Source of the DNA: Rheinheimera lutimaris
Lineage (GTDB): Bacteria; Pseudomonadota; Gammaproteobacteria; Enterobacterales; Alteromonadaceae
Direction of reading: 5' to 3'
NCBI RefSeq assembly: GCF_013283795.1
Contig: NZ_JABSOD010000010.1
Location: forward strand, 62,001-126,000
DNA length: 64,000 nucleotides
Below are positions 32,806 through 41,457 of this stretch, piece after piece (position 1 is the stretch's first letter; the number at the start of each line of letters is the position of its first letter). Under the pieces are notes generated by a model. The model saw only the letters and a program-made list of their open reading frames with translations. It ran no database searches and had not been told where the DNA came from. A program made the position numbers and the translations under genes.

Positions 32806-34182
32806 ATGAAGAAAATACTGTGGTTGCTGTGCTGTTGCTGGCATGTAGTTTTAGCGACTGAAACCACAATACAGTTTAGGTCTGATGTGCCCCTGTTGTC
32901 GCCGGAACAGATGAACCCCCGGTTTTGGCAGACCAAATTAGCCGCGCCGCAGCAACTGTTGTTAACGCCGGCACAAATAGCGCAGCGTAATAGCGAAACC
33001 TTCGCCTTACAAAGCGAGATGCAGTCTCTGCAAAGTCTGCCGGCGCATTACAGCAAAGCTGAGCTTGGCGCTATTATACAAAGCGTAAGTAAGGTGCCAA
33101 CGGCGGCGCGGTTTTATCTTGATGGCAGCCAATTAACCGCGCAGCACTGGCAGCATTATCAGAGCTTAACGGCATTAGACCACATGCAGGCGGTTAACCC
33201 GTTACGCTTTGGGTTGGTGGTAAAACGCAGTGCGTTACGCGCCTTTCCAACCCGTGACAGAATAGTGAACGAGCAGGGCAACCCCGACCTGGACCGCTTT
33301 GCTGAAACGGCGCTGTTCCCGGCCGATGCAGTGGCCTTGTTGCATAGCAGCCGCGATAACCAGTGGTTGTTGGTACGCAGTTTTAACTATACCGGCTGGC
33401 TGCAAGCCGCTGATGTGGCAATAGGCAGCAAACAGCAGGTACTGGCGTACACGCAGCAACAGCCGTTTATTGTGATAACCGGCGCCAAGGTGCACACCGC
33501 GTTTAACCCGCAGTTGGCGGCAGTGTCTGAACTGCAACTGGATATGGGCGTGCGCTTGCCGCTGCTAAGTGCTGCTGAGGCCGGGTTTAACGTGCACGGC
33601 CAAAACCCGGTAGCCAGTCATATAGTACAGTTACCGCTGCGGTTGGCTGACGGCAGTCTGAGTTTTACTCCGGCGTTATTGCCGCTCAGTGCCGATGTAC
33701 AGCAGGGCTATTTGCCGTTTACGCCGTATAATATTCTGGCGCAGGCGTTTAAGTTTTTAGGTGAGCGCTATGGCTGGGGGCATGACTATAACGGCCGTGA
33801 CTGTACCGGGTTTATCTCCGAGATTTTCCGCAGTTTCGGCTTGCTGATGCCACGCAATTCCGGCCAGCAGGGCAATGGTGGCTATGGCCGTAATATCCGC
33901 TTCAGTGCCGACAGCAGTGTGGCCGATAAACAGGCCGCGCTGGCGAAATTGCAGGTGGGCGACTTGCTGTATTTTCCCGGCCATGTCGCATTATACCTTG
34001 GCACAGTAAACGGCCAGCCTTTTATGATCCATGATGTTAATACACTGCTGTATCCGCGCAGCGATGGCACTATTTACCGCGGTACCCTCAATGGGGTAGC
34101 GGTAACGCCGCTGCTGCCGTTATATGCAACAGAACAACAATCCTATTTTGATGCCATGTACGCCATCAAATCATTGCGATAA
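32806..34182 (+). CDS. SH3/NlpC-P60 murein peptide endopeptidase (YkfC-like)
   Basis: A 458-residue exported protein (signal peptide to about residue 17). It has an N-terminal stabilising region (about 20-130), one or two SH3b-like domains (135-300) and a C-terminal NlpC/P60 peptidase domain (about 308-450). The catalytic cysteine is in GRDCTGFI (C333), with histidines in PGHVALYLG (H393) and FMIHDVN (H409). Enzymes of this architecture cleave gamma-D-Glu-diaminopimelate bonds in murein peptides, releasing L-Ala-D-Glu. The next gene, 11 bp on, is an L-Ala-D/L-Glu epimerase, which matches that product. Confidence 0.9.
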   Translation: MKKILWLLCCCWHVVLATETTIQFRSDVPLLSPEQMNPRFWQTKLAAPQQLLLTPAQIAQRNSETFALQSEMQSLQSLPAHYSKAELGAIIQSVSKVPTAARFYLDGSQLTAQHWQHYQSLTALDHMQAVNPLRFGLVVKRSALRAFPTRDRIVNEQGNPDLDRFAETALFPADAVALLHSSRDNQWLLVRSFNYTGWLQAADVAIGSKQQVLAYTQQQPFIVITGAKVHTAFNPQLAAVSELQLDMGVRLPLLSAAEAGFNVHGQNPVASHIVQLPLRLADGSLSFTPALLPLSADVQQGYLPFTPYNILAQAFKFLGERYGWGHDYNGRDCTGFISEIFRSFGLLMPRNSGQQGNGGYGRNIRFSADSSVADKQAALAKLQVGDLLYFPGHVALYLGTVNGQPFMIHDVNTLLYPRSDGTIYRGTLNGVAVTPLLPLYATEQQSYFDAMYAIKSLR

Positions 34183-34193
34183 CAGAGGTAACG

Positions 34194-35288
34194 ATGAAAA
34201 TAACAGATATCCGGCTGGGAATGTTACGGGTGCCTCTGAAAACGGCGTTTAAGACGGCGCTGCGTACGGTTAACAGCACCGAAGATGTGGTGATTATTGT
34301 GGAGACTGACAGCGGTAACACCGGTTACGGCGCTGCACCGGCCACCGCGGTGATCACCGGTGATATTCACGGTTCTATTATTGAGGCTATCCGTACGGTA
34401 ATAAAACCCAGGCTGCTGGGGCAGGATATTGCCGATTTAAACCATATTATCCGCCTGATCCAGGGCAGTATTATGAAAAACTACAGCGCTAAAGCTGCGG
34501 TAGAAATGGCGGTATATGATTTATTTGCGCAGTTGTACAAGGCGCCGTTATACAAAATACTCGGTGGCGGTGTGCCGAAAATCACCACCGATCTGACGAT
34601 CAGCGTTGACTACATCGACAAGATGGTTGCCGACTCGCTCAGCGCGATAGACCGTGGCTTTGAAACCTTAAAGGTAAAAGTAGGTAAAGATATTGGTGTT
34701 GATATCGAGCGGGTAAAAGCGATTTATGCTGCGGTAGAAGGTAAAGCATTGATCCGGCTGGATGCAAACCAGGGCTGGACCGCTAAAGAAGCTGTCTATG
34801 CACTGCATAAGTTAGAAGATGCCGGTGTGCGGCTGGAGCTGGTAGAACAACCGGTAAAAGCCTACGACCTGGAAGGTTTAAAATACATTACCGAGCGGGT
34901 GCATACGCCGGTGATGGCGGACGAAAGCAGCTTTGGCCCACGCGAGGTTATCGAGCTGATAAAAATGCGCGCGGCCGACATTATTAATATTAAGCTGATG
35001 AAAACCGGCGGTATTGCCAATGCGATTAAAATTGCCGATATCTGCTCGTTTTACGATATGCAATGCATGATTGGTTGCATGCTGGAAGGTAGCATTAGTG
35101 TGGCGGCTGCCGTGCATGTGGCGGTGGCCAAGTCTGATGTTATTACCAAGATTGACCTGGATGGCCCGTCGTTGTGTGCCTTTGATCCGGTAACCAGCAG
35201 TGTAAGCTTTAATGATGCCGACATTACGATTGCTGATGCGCCCGGCCTGGGTATTACGGCAATTGAAGGCCTGGAAATGCTGGCCTGA
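34194..35288 (+). CDS. L-Ala-D/L-Glu (dipeptide) epimerase
   Basis: A 364-residue enolase-superfamily enzyme of the muconate-lactonizing subgroup. The visible active site is the KxK motif TLKVKVG (K160/K162), metal ligands D190 (RLDANQGW), E218 (VEQP) and D243 (MADESS), general base K267 (NIKLMK) and the C-terminal DLDG motif characteristic of dipeptide epimerases. It converts L-Ala-D-Glu from murein to L-Ala-L-Glu for catabolism. The cofactor is Mg2+. It follows the endopeptidase gene closely, in the same operon. Confidence 0.9.
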   Translation: MKITDIRLGMLRVPLKTAFKTALRTVNSTEDVVIIVETDSGNTGYGAAPATAVITGDIHGSIIEAIRTVIKPRLLGQDIADLNHIIRLIQGSIMKNYSAKAAVEMAVYDLFAQLYKAPLYKILGGGVPKITTDLTISVDYIDKMVADSLSAIDRGFETLKVKVGKDIGVDIERVKAIYAAVEGKALIRLDANQGWTAKEAVYALHKLEDAGVRLELVEQPVKAYDLEGLKYITERVHTPVMADESSFGPREVIELIKMRAADIINIKLMKTGGIANAIKIADICSFYDMQCMIGCMLEGSISVAAAVHVAVAKSDVITKIDLDGPSLCAFDPVTSSVSFNDADITIADAPGLGITAIEGLEMLA

Positions 35289-35300
35289 GATTCCGCGCGT

Positions 35301-35330
35301 TAGCCTTCAACGTGCTGAGGGCTATTTCTC
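35301..35330. terminator. Weak hairpin between epimerase and RpiR-type gene
   Basis: TAGCCTTCA (35301-35309) pairs with TGAGGGCTA (35316-35324), with one G-T pair and a 6-nt loop. TTTCTC follows on the plus strand. It is the only hairpin seen in the 45-bp convergent spacer. Confidence 0.4.
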
Positions 35331-35333
35331 CGC

Positions 35334-36179
35334 TCAGGGCTGTTCCAGTAAATTCAGTAGCTTAGCGCTTTCTTCTAACTGATGATCGTTATTTTGCCGC
35401 TGGCACAACAGCAAATACAAAATATGACACAGGTGCTGCTGCGCCAATTGCACCAAAATAGCGTTAATTCTGACATTTTCATCGCCGCTCAGTGCAAACA
35501 GCGCTATGTCGGCGGCCAGGCTAAGGGCGTTGGTTTTATAACCGGTTAAGCTGATAATGCGGATCTGCCGCTGTTTGGCATATTTTGCTAACTTCAGTAA
35601 GTCGGTATTATGGCCGGATTCTGACACCAGCAGCAGTATGCTGTTATGGCTTAAGGTGCTGGCCAGCTGCAGCGCAATAGCCGGGTCGCTGTGCAGCAGG
35701 GCCAGCTTACCCAGCTGTAGTAAACGGAATTGCATATCGTGCGCCACTATGCCGGACTTACCGAAGCCGGCTATCAATACTTTGTCAGCCTGTGCCAACA
35801 AGTCGGCACTGTCTTGTAACGCTTTTTCACTGTTAACTTCCAGAATGCCACGCAGGTGGCTTTGCAGGCTGAATTGCAGCTGCTCTACCAGATTAACCAG
35901 GCCGTTTTGTGTCGGGTTGGGTTCGTTGTTGTCTCGGTTTAAAGTGGTCGCGGTGATCACCGCTTCATTTACCGCCAGTTTTAAATCCGGGTAACCTTTA
36001 TAGCCGAGCTTCTGACAAAATTTCACGACGCTGGATTGGCTGGTACCCACCGCATCGGCCAGTTGCTGCGAGGAATAGTCCCGTAGCAAATGGGCGTTAT
36101 CCAGGATAAAATCCGCCAGCTTACGCTCGATAATCGACATCTGCTCCAGCATGCCGCGTATTTTCAGTAAACACACCAT
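35334..36179 (-). CDS. MurR/RpiR-family transcriptional regulator
   Basis: A 281-residue regulator. The N-terminal helix-turn-helix (about 1-78) includes LADFILDNAHLLRDYSSQQL and VGTSQSSVVKFCQKLGYKGY (split in two here). A SIS sugar-phosphate-binding domain (about 120-255) has KVLIAGFGKSG and ILLLVSESGHNTDLL. Family members respond to phosphosugars such as MurNAc-6-phosphate. It is convergent with the endopeptidase-epimerase operon and probably controls it and the divergent receptor through the repeat array at 32671-32737. It reads away from the dcw cluster; the spacer between them holds MraZ-type boxes in both orientations. Confidence 0.9.
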   Translation of the reverse strand: MVCLLKIRGMLEQMSIIERKLADFILDNAHLLRDYSSQQLADAVGTSQSSVVKFCQKLGYKGYPDLKLAVNEAVITATTLNRDNNEPNPTQNGLVNLVEQLQFSLQSHLRGILEVNSEKALQDSADLLAQADKVLIAGFGKSGIVAHDMQFRLLQLGKLALLHSDPAIALQLASTLSHNSILLLVSESGHNTDLLKLAKYAKQRQIRIISLTGYKTNALSLAADIALFALSGDENVRINAILVQLAQQHLCHILYLLLCQRQNNDHQLEESAKLLNLLEQP

Positions 36180-36347
36180 AAAGCCAGATCCTTGTATTGC
36201 TTAAAGCGGGTGTAAGAATTTGTTATTAGTATACCAGTGCAGTATTGAATAATTTATTCTGCGTTGGCAAGTAAGCGCAGAAAAAAGCAGCAGAATATCC
36301 GGCACTGTACATAAAAACAGGGCAATTCTGCAGCAGTTTTGATCTGC

Positions 36348-36362
36348 CTCCACTTTTTCCCA
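36348..36362 (-). promoter_or_regulatory. Possible second MraZ-type site, minus orientation
   Basis: Read on the minus strand this is TGGGA-AAAAG-TGGAG, two boxes with the exact 5-bp spacer and nearly the same bases as the last two boxes of the main operator (TGGGT-AAAAG-TGGAT). It is oriented toward the RpiR-type gene, 169 bp away. Only two boxes are present, whereas known MraZ operators have three or four. Confidence 0.4.
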
Positions 36363-36434
36363 CCAAAATCATCATCTTTGCTGCAGCGCTTATTTTTACT
36401 GAGATCGTAATCGATCGATCATGCCGTTTTTACC

Positions 36435-36464
36435 TTGACAATGGCTAAACCTGCACCCTAAACT
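36435..36464 (+). promoter_or_regulatory. Promoter of the dcw cluster (Pmra)
   Basis: A perfect -35 TTGACA (36435-36440) and a -10 TAAACT (36459-36464) lie 18 bp apart. The predicted start near 36471 falls just before the MraZ boxes. The region 36180-36434 otherwise holds only AT-rich sequence plus the minus-strand boxes at 36348. Confidence 0.7.
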
Positions 36465-36473
36465 GTATCGTTG

Positions 36474-36498
36474 TGGGGATTTGTGGGTAAAAGTGGAT
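36474..36498 (+). promoter_or_regulatory. MraZ operator (three TGGGN boxes)
   Basis: Boxes TGGGG (36474-36478), TGGGT (36484-36488) and TGGAT (36494-36498) repeat with exact 10-bp periodicity (TGGNN plus 5 bp). This is the known MraZ binding pattern, placed at the start of transcription. It supports autorepression of mraZ and the downstream division genes. An ORF start at 36471 that would run through the operator is rejected. Confidence 0.85.
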
Positions 36499-36551
36499 CA
36501 TTTGGCTTTACCTGCGAACTAAAGCTTAAAAATCAGTTGCACAGGAAGCGT

Positions 36552-37016
36552 ATGTTTCGTGGCTCATTTACGTTGACATTAGACGAGAAAGGACGGTTAG
36601 CGCTACCTGCGCGCTACCGCGAATTTCTGCTGTCTGATTGTCAGGGCCATTTGATTTGCACCATCGATTTGCATGATCCCTGTTTATTGCTTTATCCGCT
36701 GGCTGAGTGGGAAGAAATAGAAGAAAAACTCAAGCGCTTGTCCAGCTTAAACCCGCAGGAACGCCGCTTACAGCGCGTACTGTTGGGTAACGCCACCGAT
36801 TGCGACATGGATAAAAGCGGCCGTATTTTACTGCCGGCTCCGCTGCGGCAACATGCCGGGTTGAGCAAGAATATCCGTCTGGTTGGTCAGTTAAATAAAT
36901 TTGAAATCTGGGATGAAGCCGCCTGGCATGAGCGTTTAGCTGCAGATATTGCGCTGGAACAGGCTCAGGCCGGTGATGTGGAATTGTCAGAACGATTACA
37001 GGACTTTGCACTGTAA
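36552..37016 (+). CDS. mraZ: Transcriptional regulator / division protein MraZ
   Basis: A 154-residue AbrB-like dimer with two repeated swapped-hairpin domains. The first carries [15 protein letters not shown] (about 12-26), the second [17 protein letters not shown]; each contains the DxxGR signature. MraZ binds the TGGGN boxes upstream and represses the dcw promoter. The start at 36552 (AGGAAGCGT before ATG) matches the family N-terminus [11 protein letters not shown]. It abuts rsmH with no gap. Confidence 0.95.
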   Translation: MFRGSFTLTLDEKGRLALPARYREFLLSDCQGHLICTIDLHDPCLLLYPLAEWEEIEEKLKRLSSLNPQERRLQRVLLGNATDCDMDKSGRILLPAPLRQHAGLSKNIRLVGQLNKFEIWDEAAWHERLAADIALEQAQAGDVELSERLQDFAL

Positions 37017-37961
37017 ATGAATGCACCGGCACATATCTCCGTTTTGTTGCAAGAAGCACTGGACGGTTTGGCAATACAGCCCGACGGTTGTTACCTTGAC
37101 GGTACCTTTGGCCGTGGCGGGCACAGCCGTGCTATTTTATCCCTGCTTGGCCCGAAGGGCCGTTTATATGCTATAGATCGCGACCCCACCGCGATAGCTG
37201 CTGCTGCGCCTTTACAGGCAGATCCCCGCTTTCATATCACCCACAGCCCCTTCGCCGCCCTGGCGTCTATTGCTGAACAGTTGCATATCAACGGTGCGCT
37301 GGACGGTATTTTGCTTGATCTTGGTGTGTCGTCGCCACAATTAGACGATGCTGACCGCGGCTTTAGCTTTATGCGTGACGGCCCGCTGGATATGCGTATG
37401 GACCCAAGCTCGGGTATCAGTGCTGCCGACTGGCTGGCACAGGCTGATGTCGAAGATATCAGCTTTGTACTACGCGAATACGGCGAAGAAAAGTTTGCCT
37501 GGCGCATTGCTCAGGCCATAGTGGCTGCACGGGTTGAAACCAACATTACCCGTACCGCCCAGTTGGCCGCGTTAATCAGCGCCAGTGTGCCGAAAAGTAA
37601 TAAAGAGAAAAAACACCCTGCAACACGCAGCTTTCAGGCTATCCGTATTTACATTAACAGCGAGCTGGAGCAGGTAAATCAGGCTTTACATGCCGCTATG
37701 CAGGTATTAAAACCCGGTGGCCGTTTGGTGGTGATCAGCTTCCACTCACTGGAAGATCGGCTGGTTAAGCAGTTTATGCGCCGTTATTCCAAAGGTGAGC
37801 CAATACCACGCGGTATACCGCTGACTGCTGCGCAGATGAACCAGCGCACAGAATTAAAACTGGTTGGCAAAGCCATTATGCCGTCAGAGCAGGAACTGCA
37901 AGAAAACCCCCGTGCCCGCAGTGCTGTGCTGCGCATTGCTCAGAGGCAGCAGCATGAATAA
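37017..37961 (+). CDS. rsmH: 16S rRNA (cytosine1402-N4)-methyltransferase RsmH (MraW)
   Basis: A 314-residue SAM-dependent enzyme that N4-methylates C1402, the same nucleotide that RsmI (encoded at 26279) modifies on the ribose. Motifs: [16 protein letters not shown] for SAM binding, [14 protein letters not shown], and [16 protein letters not shown] near the end. The ATG directly follows the mraZ TAA. Confidence 0.96.
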   Translation: MNAPAHISVLLQEALDGLAIQPDGCYLDGTFGRGGHSRAILSLLGPKGRLYAIDRDPTAIAAAAPLQADPRFHITHSPFAALASIAEQLHINGALDGILLDLGVSSPQLDDADRGFSFMRDGPLDMRMDPSSGISAADWLAQADVEDISFVLREYGEEKFAWRIAQAIVAARVETNITRTAQLAALISASVPKSNKEKKHPATRSFQAIRIYINSELEQVNQALHAAMQVLKPGGRLVVISFHSLEDRLVKQFMRRYSKGEPIPRGIPLTAAQMNQRTELKLVGKAIMPSEQELQENPRARSAVLRIAQRQQHE

Positions 37962-38262
37962 TATCAGCCTGCATCGCTTAATCGTCAGTGACTGGCGCCG
38001 GCAGAAATGGCTGGCGCTGCTGCTGTTGGCGTGTATGGCGTCGGCACTGACAGTGGTGCATTTTGCCCACCTGAACCGGCAACTGACAATAGCGCAGGAT
38101 GGCTTGTACCAACAGCGTGACCAATTAGATATTGAATGGCGCAACTTGCTGTTGGAGCAGCGGGCATTGTCAGAGCACAGCCGGGTAGAAGATATTGCCC
38201 GTTCGCGCCTGCAAATGGTGCGTCCTGCCGGTGAGCAGGATATTGCGGTGACTGTCCGGTGA
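37954..38262 (+). CDS. ftsL: Cell division protein FtsL
   Basis: A 102-residue bitopic protein: cytoplasmic tail (1-23), one membrane helix (about 24-42), then a periplasmic coiled coil with leucine spacing (about 46-80) ending [10 protein letters not shown]. It forms the FtsQLB complex that activates FtsWI. The ATG overlaps the rsmH end by 8 bp; an upstream in-frame start at 37864 lies in rsmH and lacks family similarity. ftsB is not in this window. Confidence 0.9.
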   Translation: MNNISLHRLIVSDWRRQKWLALLLLACMASALTVVHFAHLNRQLTIAQDGLYQQRDQLDIEWRNLLLEQRALSEHSRVEDIARSRLQMVRPAGEQDIAVTVR

Positions 38263-40010
38263 GCCGCCAGCGTAAAGCACCTCAAGCAAAAGCCAGAACA
38301 GTGCCGTCGGTACTGAGCTGGCGTTTTGCTTTTGTATTACTGACGCTGTCCGCGGTGTTTGGCGCACTGATGGTGCGGGCTGCCTGGTTGCAGGTGGTCG
38401 AGCCGGATATGTTAGTCAGCCAGGGCGATATGCGCAGCCTGCGTGTTGAAGCCGATAGCGTGCTGCGTGGCATGATTTTAGATCGTAACGGCGAAGAACT
38501 GGCAGTTAGTGTGCCGGTAGAGGCTATTTGGGCTGATCCTAAAATAGTGATAGAGCGCCATGCCGCAGCCGATGAGCGTCGCTGGCATGCCCTGGCGGAT
38601 ATTTTGCAAATGACGCCGGCGCAGTTGTTGCAAAAAGTGGGTGACAACCCGCAGCGGCGCTTTATTTATCTGCAGCGTCAGGTTAATCCGGCAGTAGTGG
38701 ACTACGTCAAAAAACTAAATGTACCCGGCATTTACTTCCGCCAGGAGTCGCGTCGCTATTATCCGGCAGCTGAAGTTACCGCGCAGCTGATTGGTTTTAC
38801 CAATGTTGACGATAGCGGTGTAGAGGGCATTGAAAAGCGTTACAACGACCTGCTGACCGGCTCTGCCGGGCGCAAGGTATTTCGCAAAGATGCTAAAGGC
38901 CGCGAAATTGAAGTGATAGAGCGCTCAGAAGCGCAGCAACCGGGTAATTTACAGCTTAGCATTGATCAGCGTATTCAATCAGTGACGTACCGTGAATTGA
39001 AAAAAGCCGTGTTGTCGCACGGTGCGACCTCCGGTTCGGCCATCGTGGTGGATGTACACACCGGCGAAGTGCTGGCTATGGTAAACAGCCCGTCGTTTAA
39101 TCCTAATAACCGTGGCAATGCGCCGGCGTATTTGTTCCGCAACCGCGCCATTACCGACACCTTTGAACCGGGTTCAACCATGAAGCCGCTGGCGGTGCTC
39201 AGTGCGTTGGAATTTGGCAGTGCCAACCTCAACACGCAGGTTGATACGGCGCCGGGTTATATCCGCATTGGCGGCAGTTGGGTGCGCGATGCCAATAATT
39301 ATAAAACACTCGGCCTTACCGGCATTATTCAAAAATCGAGCAATGTCGGCGTAAGCAAACTGGTATTAGATATGCCGGTAGAACACGTCATTAGCCTGTA
39401 CGGCAATATGGGGCTTGGCATTGATACCGGGCTTGGTTTAAACGGCGAAAGCAGCGGTATGTTAAGCCACCGCCGGCGCTGGTCTGAGCATGAGAGAGCC
39501 GCGATGTCGTTTGGTTACGGTTTGTCGGTTACCGCTGCGCAATTGGCTAAAGTGTATGCGACCATCGCTAATGGTGGTATCAGCCGGCCACTGACTATTT
39601 TAAAAACCGAGCAACCGTACGTCGGTGAGCAAGTGCTGGCAAAACAGCATGCGCTGGCAATGTTGGAAATGATGGAAGCCAACATTATGCCGGGCGGCAC
39701 CGCCACCCGCGCTCAGGTAGAAGGTTATCGTGTTGGCGGCAAAACCGGCACTTCGCGCAAGGCCATAGCCGGTGGTTATGGTGAAGATTATGTGGCCTCC
39801 TTTGCCGGCGTAGGCCCGGTGTCAAATCCGCGTTTAGTGTGTGTGGTGGTGATTAATGAACCGGCCGGCGATTTTTACCACGGCGGCGAAATAGCCGCCC
39901 CGGTGTTTGCCAATATTATGGGCGCCGCGATGCAGTTACTTAACTTATCGCCGGATGCCGCAACTCAGCCCAGACTCTCAGCCGTAACGGGAGGCACCAA
40001 TGCCGGTTAA
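38259..40010 (+). CDS. ftsI: Penicillin-binding protein 3, division transpeptidase FtsI
   Basis: A 583-residue class B PBP. A membrane anchor lies at about 22-42, then the non-catalytic domain, then the transpeptidase with SxxK FEPGSTMKPL (nucleophile serine near residue 307), SSN (SSNVGVSK) and KTGTS (VGGKTGTSRK). It cross-links septal peptidoglycan. The GTG start overlaps the ftsL stop (GTGA) and its 3' end overlaps murE by 11 bp. Confidence 0.96.
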   Translation: MSRQRKAPQAKARTVPSVLSWRFAFVLLTLSAVFGALMVRAAWLQVVEPDMLVSQGDMRSLRVEADSVLRGMILDRNGEELAVSVPVEAIWADPKIVIERHAAADERRWHALADILQMTPAQLLQKVGDNPQRRFIYLQRQVNPAVVDYVKKLNVPGIYFRQESRRYYPAAEVTAQLIGFTNVDDSGVEGIEKRYNDLLTGSAGRKVFRKDAKGREIEVIERSEAQQPGNLQLSIDQRIQSVTYRELKKAVLSHGATSGSAIVVDVHTGEVLAMVNSPSFNPNNRGNAPAYLFRNRAITDTFEPGSTMKPLAVLSALEFGSANLNTQVDTAPGYIRIGGSWVRDANNYKTLGLTGIIQKSSNVGVSKLVLDMPVEHVISLYGNMGLGIDTGLGLNGESSGMLSHRRRWSEHERAAMSFGYGLSVTAAQLAKVYATIANGGISRPLTILKTEQPYVGEQVLAKQHALAMLEMMEANIMPGGTATRAQVEGYRVGGKTGTSRKAIAGGYGEDYVASFAGVGPVSNPRLVCVVVINEPAGDFYHGGEIAAPVFANIMGAAMQLLNLSPDAATQPRLSAVTGGTNAG

Positions 40011-41457
40011 CTCAGTAACCTGGTTAGCAAACTACAGCACCGCAGTTCCGCAGTGTGAGTTACACAGTATTCAGCTGGACAGCCGCAAGGTTGGCCCGGG
40101 CGATGTGTTTGTTGCCATTGCCGGCGTGGCGCAGCATGGTAAAGATTATATCGACCGTGCTTTTGCCGGCGGCGCGGCACTGGTATTAACCGACAGCGGT
40201 GCTTACACCGATAACCGAATAGTAGTGCTGCCTGAATTAGTGCAGATACTGCCGGCGTTAGTGGCGGATTTTTATCAGCATCCGGCTCGGGTGCTGCAGT
40301 TGGTTGGTGTTACCGGTACTAACGGCAAATCCAGTATTACGTTTTTTATCAATCAGTTACTTGAGCAGTTGACGGTTAAAGGTGCTGTAATCGGTACTTT
40401 GGGTTATGGCTACTATCAACAGTTGACTGCCTTACCCAATACTACGCCGCATTTTGTCGACATTCAGCGCATTTTAGCCGCTTGTGTTAGGCAGCAGGTG
40501 CAGCTGGTAGCGATGGAGGTGTCATCGCATGCTTTGGTGCAGCAGCGTGTTGCCGGTATCCAGTTTGACGTGGCGGTGTTTACTAACCTGACGCGCGATC
40601 ACCTGGATTATCACGGCAGCATGGCGGAATACGCTGCAGCCAAGGCGTTATTGTTCCGCGCCGGAGTAAGCCGCGCTGCGGTTATTAATGTGTCTGATGA
40701 CTACGGCCGGAAGTTGGCAGCGCAATGTGAAGTGCCGGTGTGGGCTTATGGTAAAGCAGAGCATTGCCATGGTTTTGCCAGATACCTGGCCTATTCCGAT
40801 GTGGTTGCCACCACTAACGGTTATCAGTTGCAGCTGAGCTCGCATGCCGGCGATTACAGTCTGCATTTGCCCTTGTTGGGTGAGTTTAATATTCAGAATG
40901 TGCTGGCAGCTATGCTGGCGCTGATGGTGCAGGGCTATGACCTGACCAGTCTGGTTAATGCCTGCAACCGTTTACAGGCTGTGCCAGGCCGGATGGAGCA
41001 GTTTGTGTTTGCGCAGCAATTTACCGCGGTGATTGACTATGCACACACCCCGGACGCACTGCAACAGGCACTGCAATCATTACGCTTGCACTGCACTTCA
41101 CGGCTGTGGTGTGTGTTTGGTTGCGGCGGCGACCGCGACCGTGGTAAGCGGCCGTTAATGGGGCAACTGGCAGAATTGTTTGCCGATCACGTGATCATTA
41201 CCGCCGACAATCCGCGCAGTGAAGATGTGATGGCAATTTGCGAAGAAATTGCCGCCGGTATGAGCCCGGATGCCAGCTATCAGATTGAGCCTGATCGCCA
41301 GGCTGCCATCAAGTTGGCACTGGTTAGCGCCCAGCCGGGTGACGTGGTGCTGGTTGCCGGTAAAGGCCATGAAACTATTCAGATTATTGGCAGCGAGCAG
41401 CGGCAATACGATGAGCGCGCCTATCTTCGTCAACTGGTTACGGAGATGTCTCTATGA
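40000..41457 (+). CDS. murE: UDP-MurNAc-L-Ala-D-Glu:meso-diaminopimelate ligase MurE
   Basis: A 485-residue Mur ligase adding meso-diaminopimelate to the peptide stem. The ATP site is VTGTNGKSSITFF (with SS where many homologues have TT), followed by VAMEVSSHAL and RDHLDYHGSM. The DNPR motif (TADNPRSED, about residue 405) is the specificity signature for diaminopimelate rather than lysine, consistent with a Gram-negative wall. Start supported by GGAGG 6 nt upstream. Confidence 0.95.
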   Translation: MPVNSVTWLANYSTAVPQCELHSIQLDSRKVGPGDVFVAIAGVAQHGKDYIDRAFAGGAALVLTDSGAYTDNRIVVLPELVQILPALVADFYQHPARVLQLVGVTGTNGKSSITFFINQLLEQLTVKGAVIGTLGYGYYQQLTALPNTTPHFVDIQRILAACVRQQVQLVAMEVSSHALVQQRVAGIQFDVAVFTNLTRDHLDYHGSMAEYAAAKALLFRAGVSRAAVINVSDDYGRKLAAQCEVPVWAYGKAEHCHGFARYLAYSDVVATTNGYQLQLSSHAGDYSLHLPLLGEFNIQNVLAAMLALMVQGYDLTSLVNACNRLQAVPGRMEQFVFAQQFTAVIDYAHTPDALQQALQSLRLHCTSRLWCVFGCGGDRDRGKRPLMGQLAELFADHVIITADNPRSEDVMAICEEIAAGMSPDASYQIEPDRQAAIKLALVSAQPGDVVLVAGKGHETIQIIGSEQRQYDERAYLRQLVTEMSL

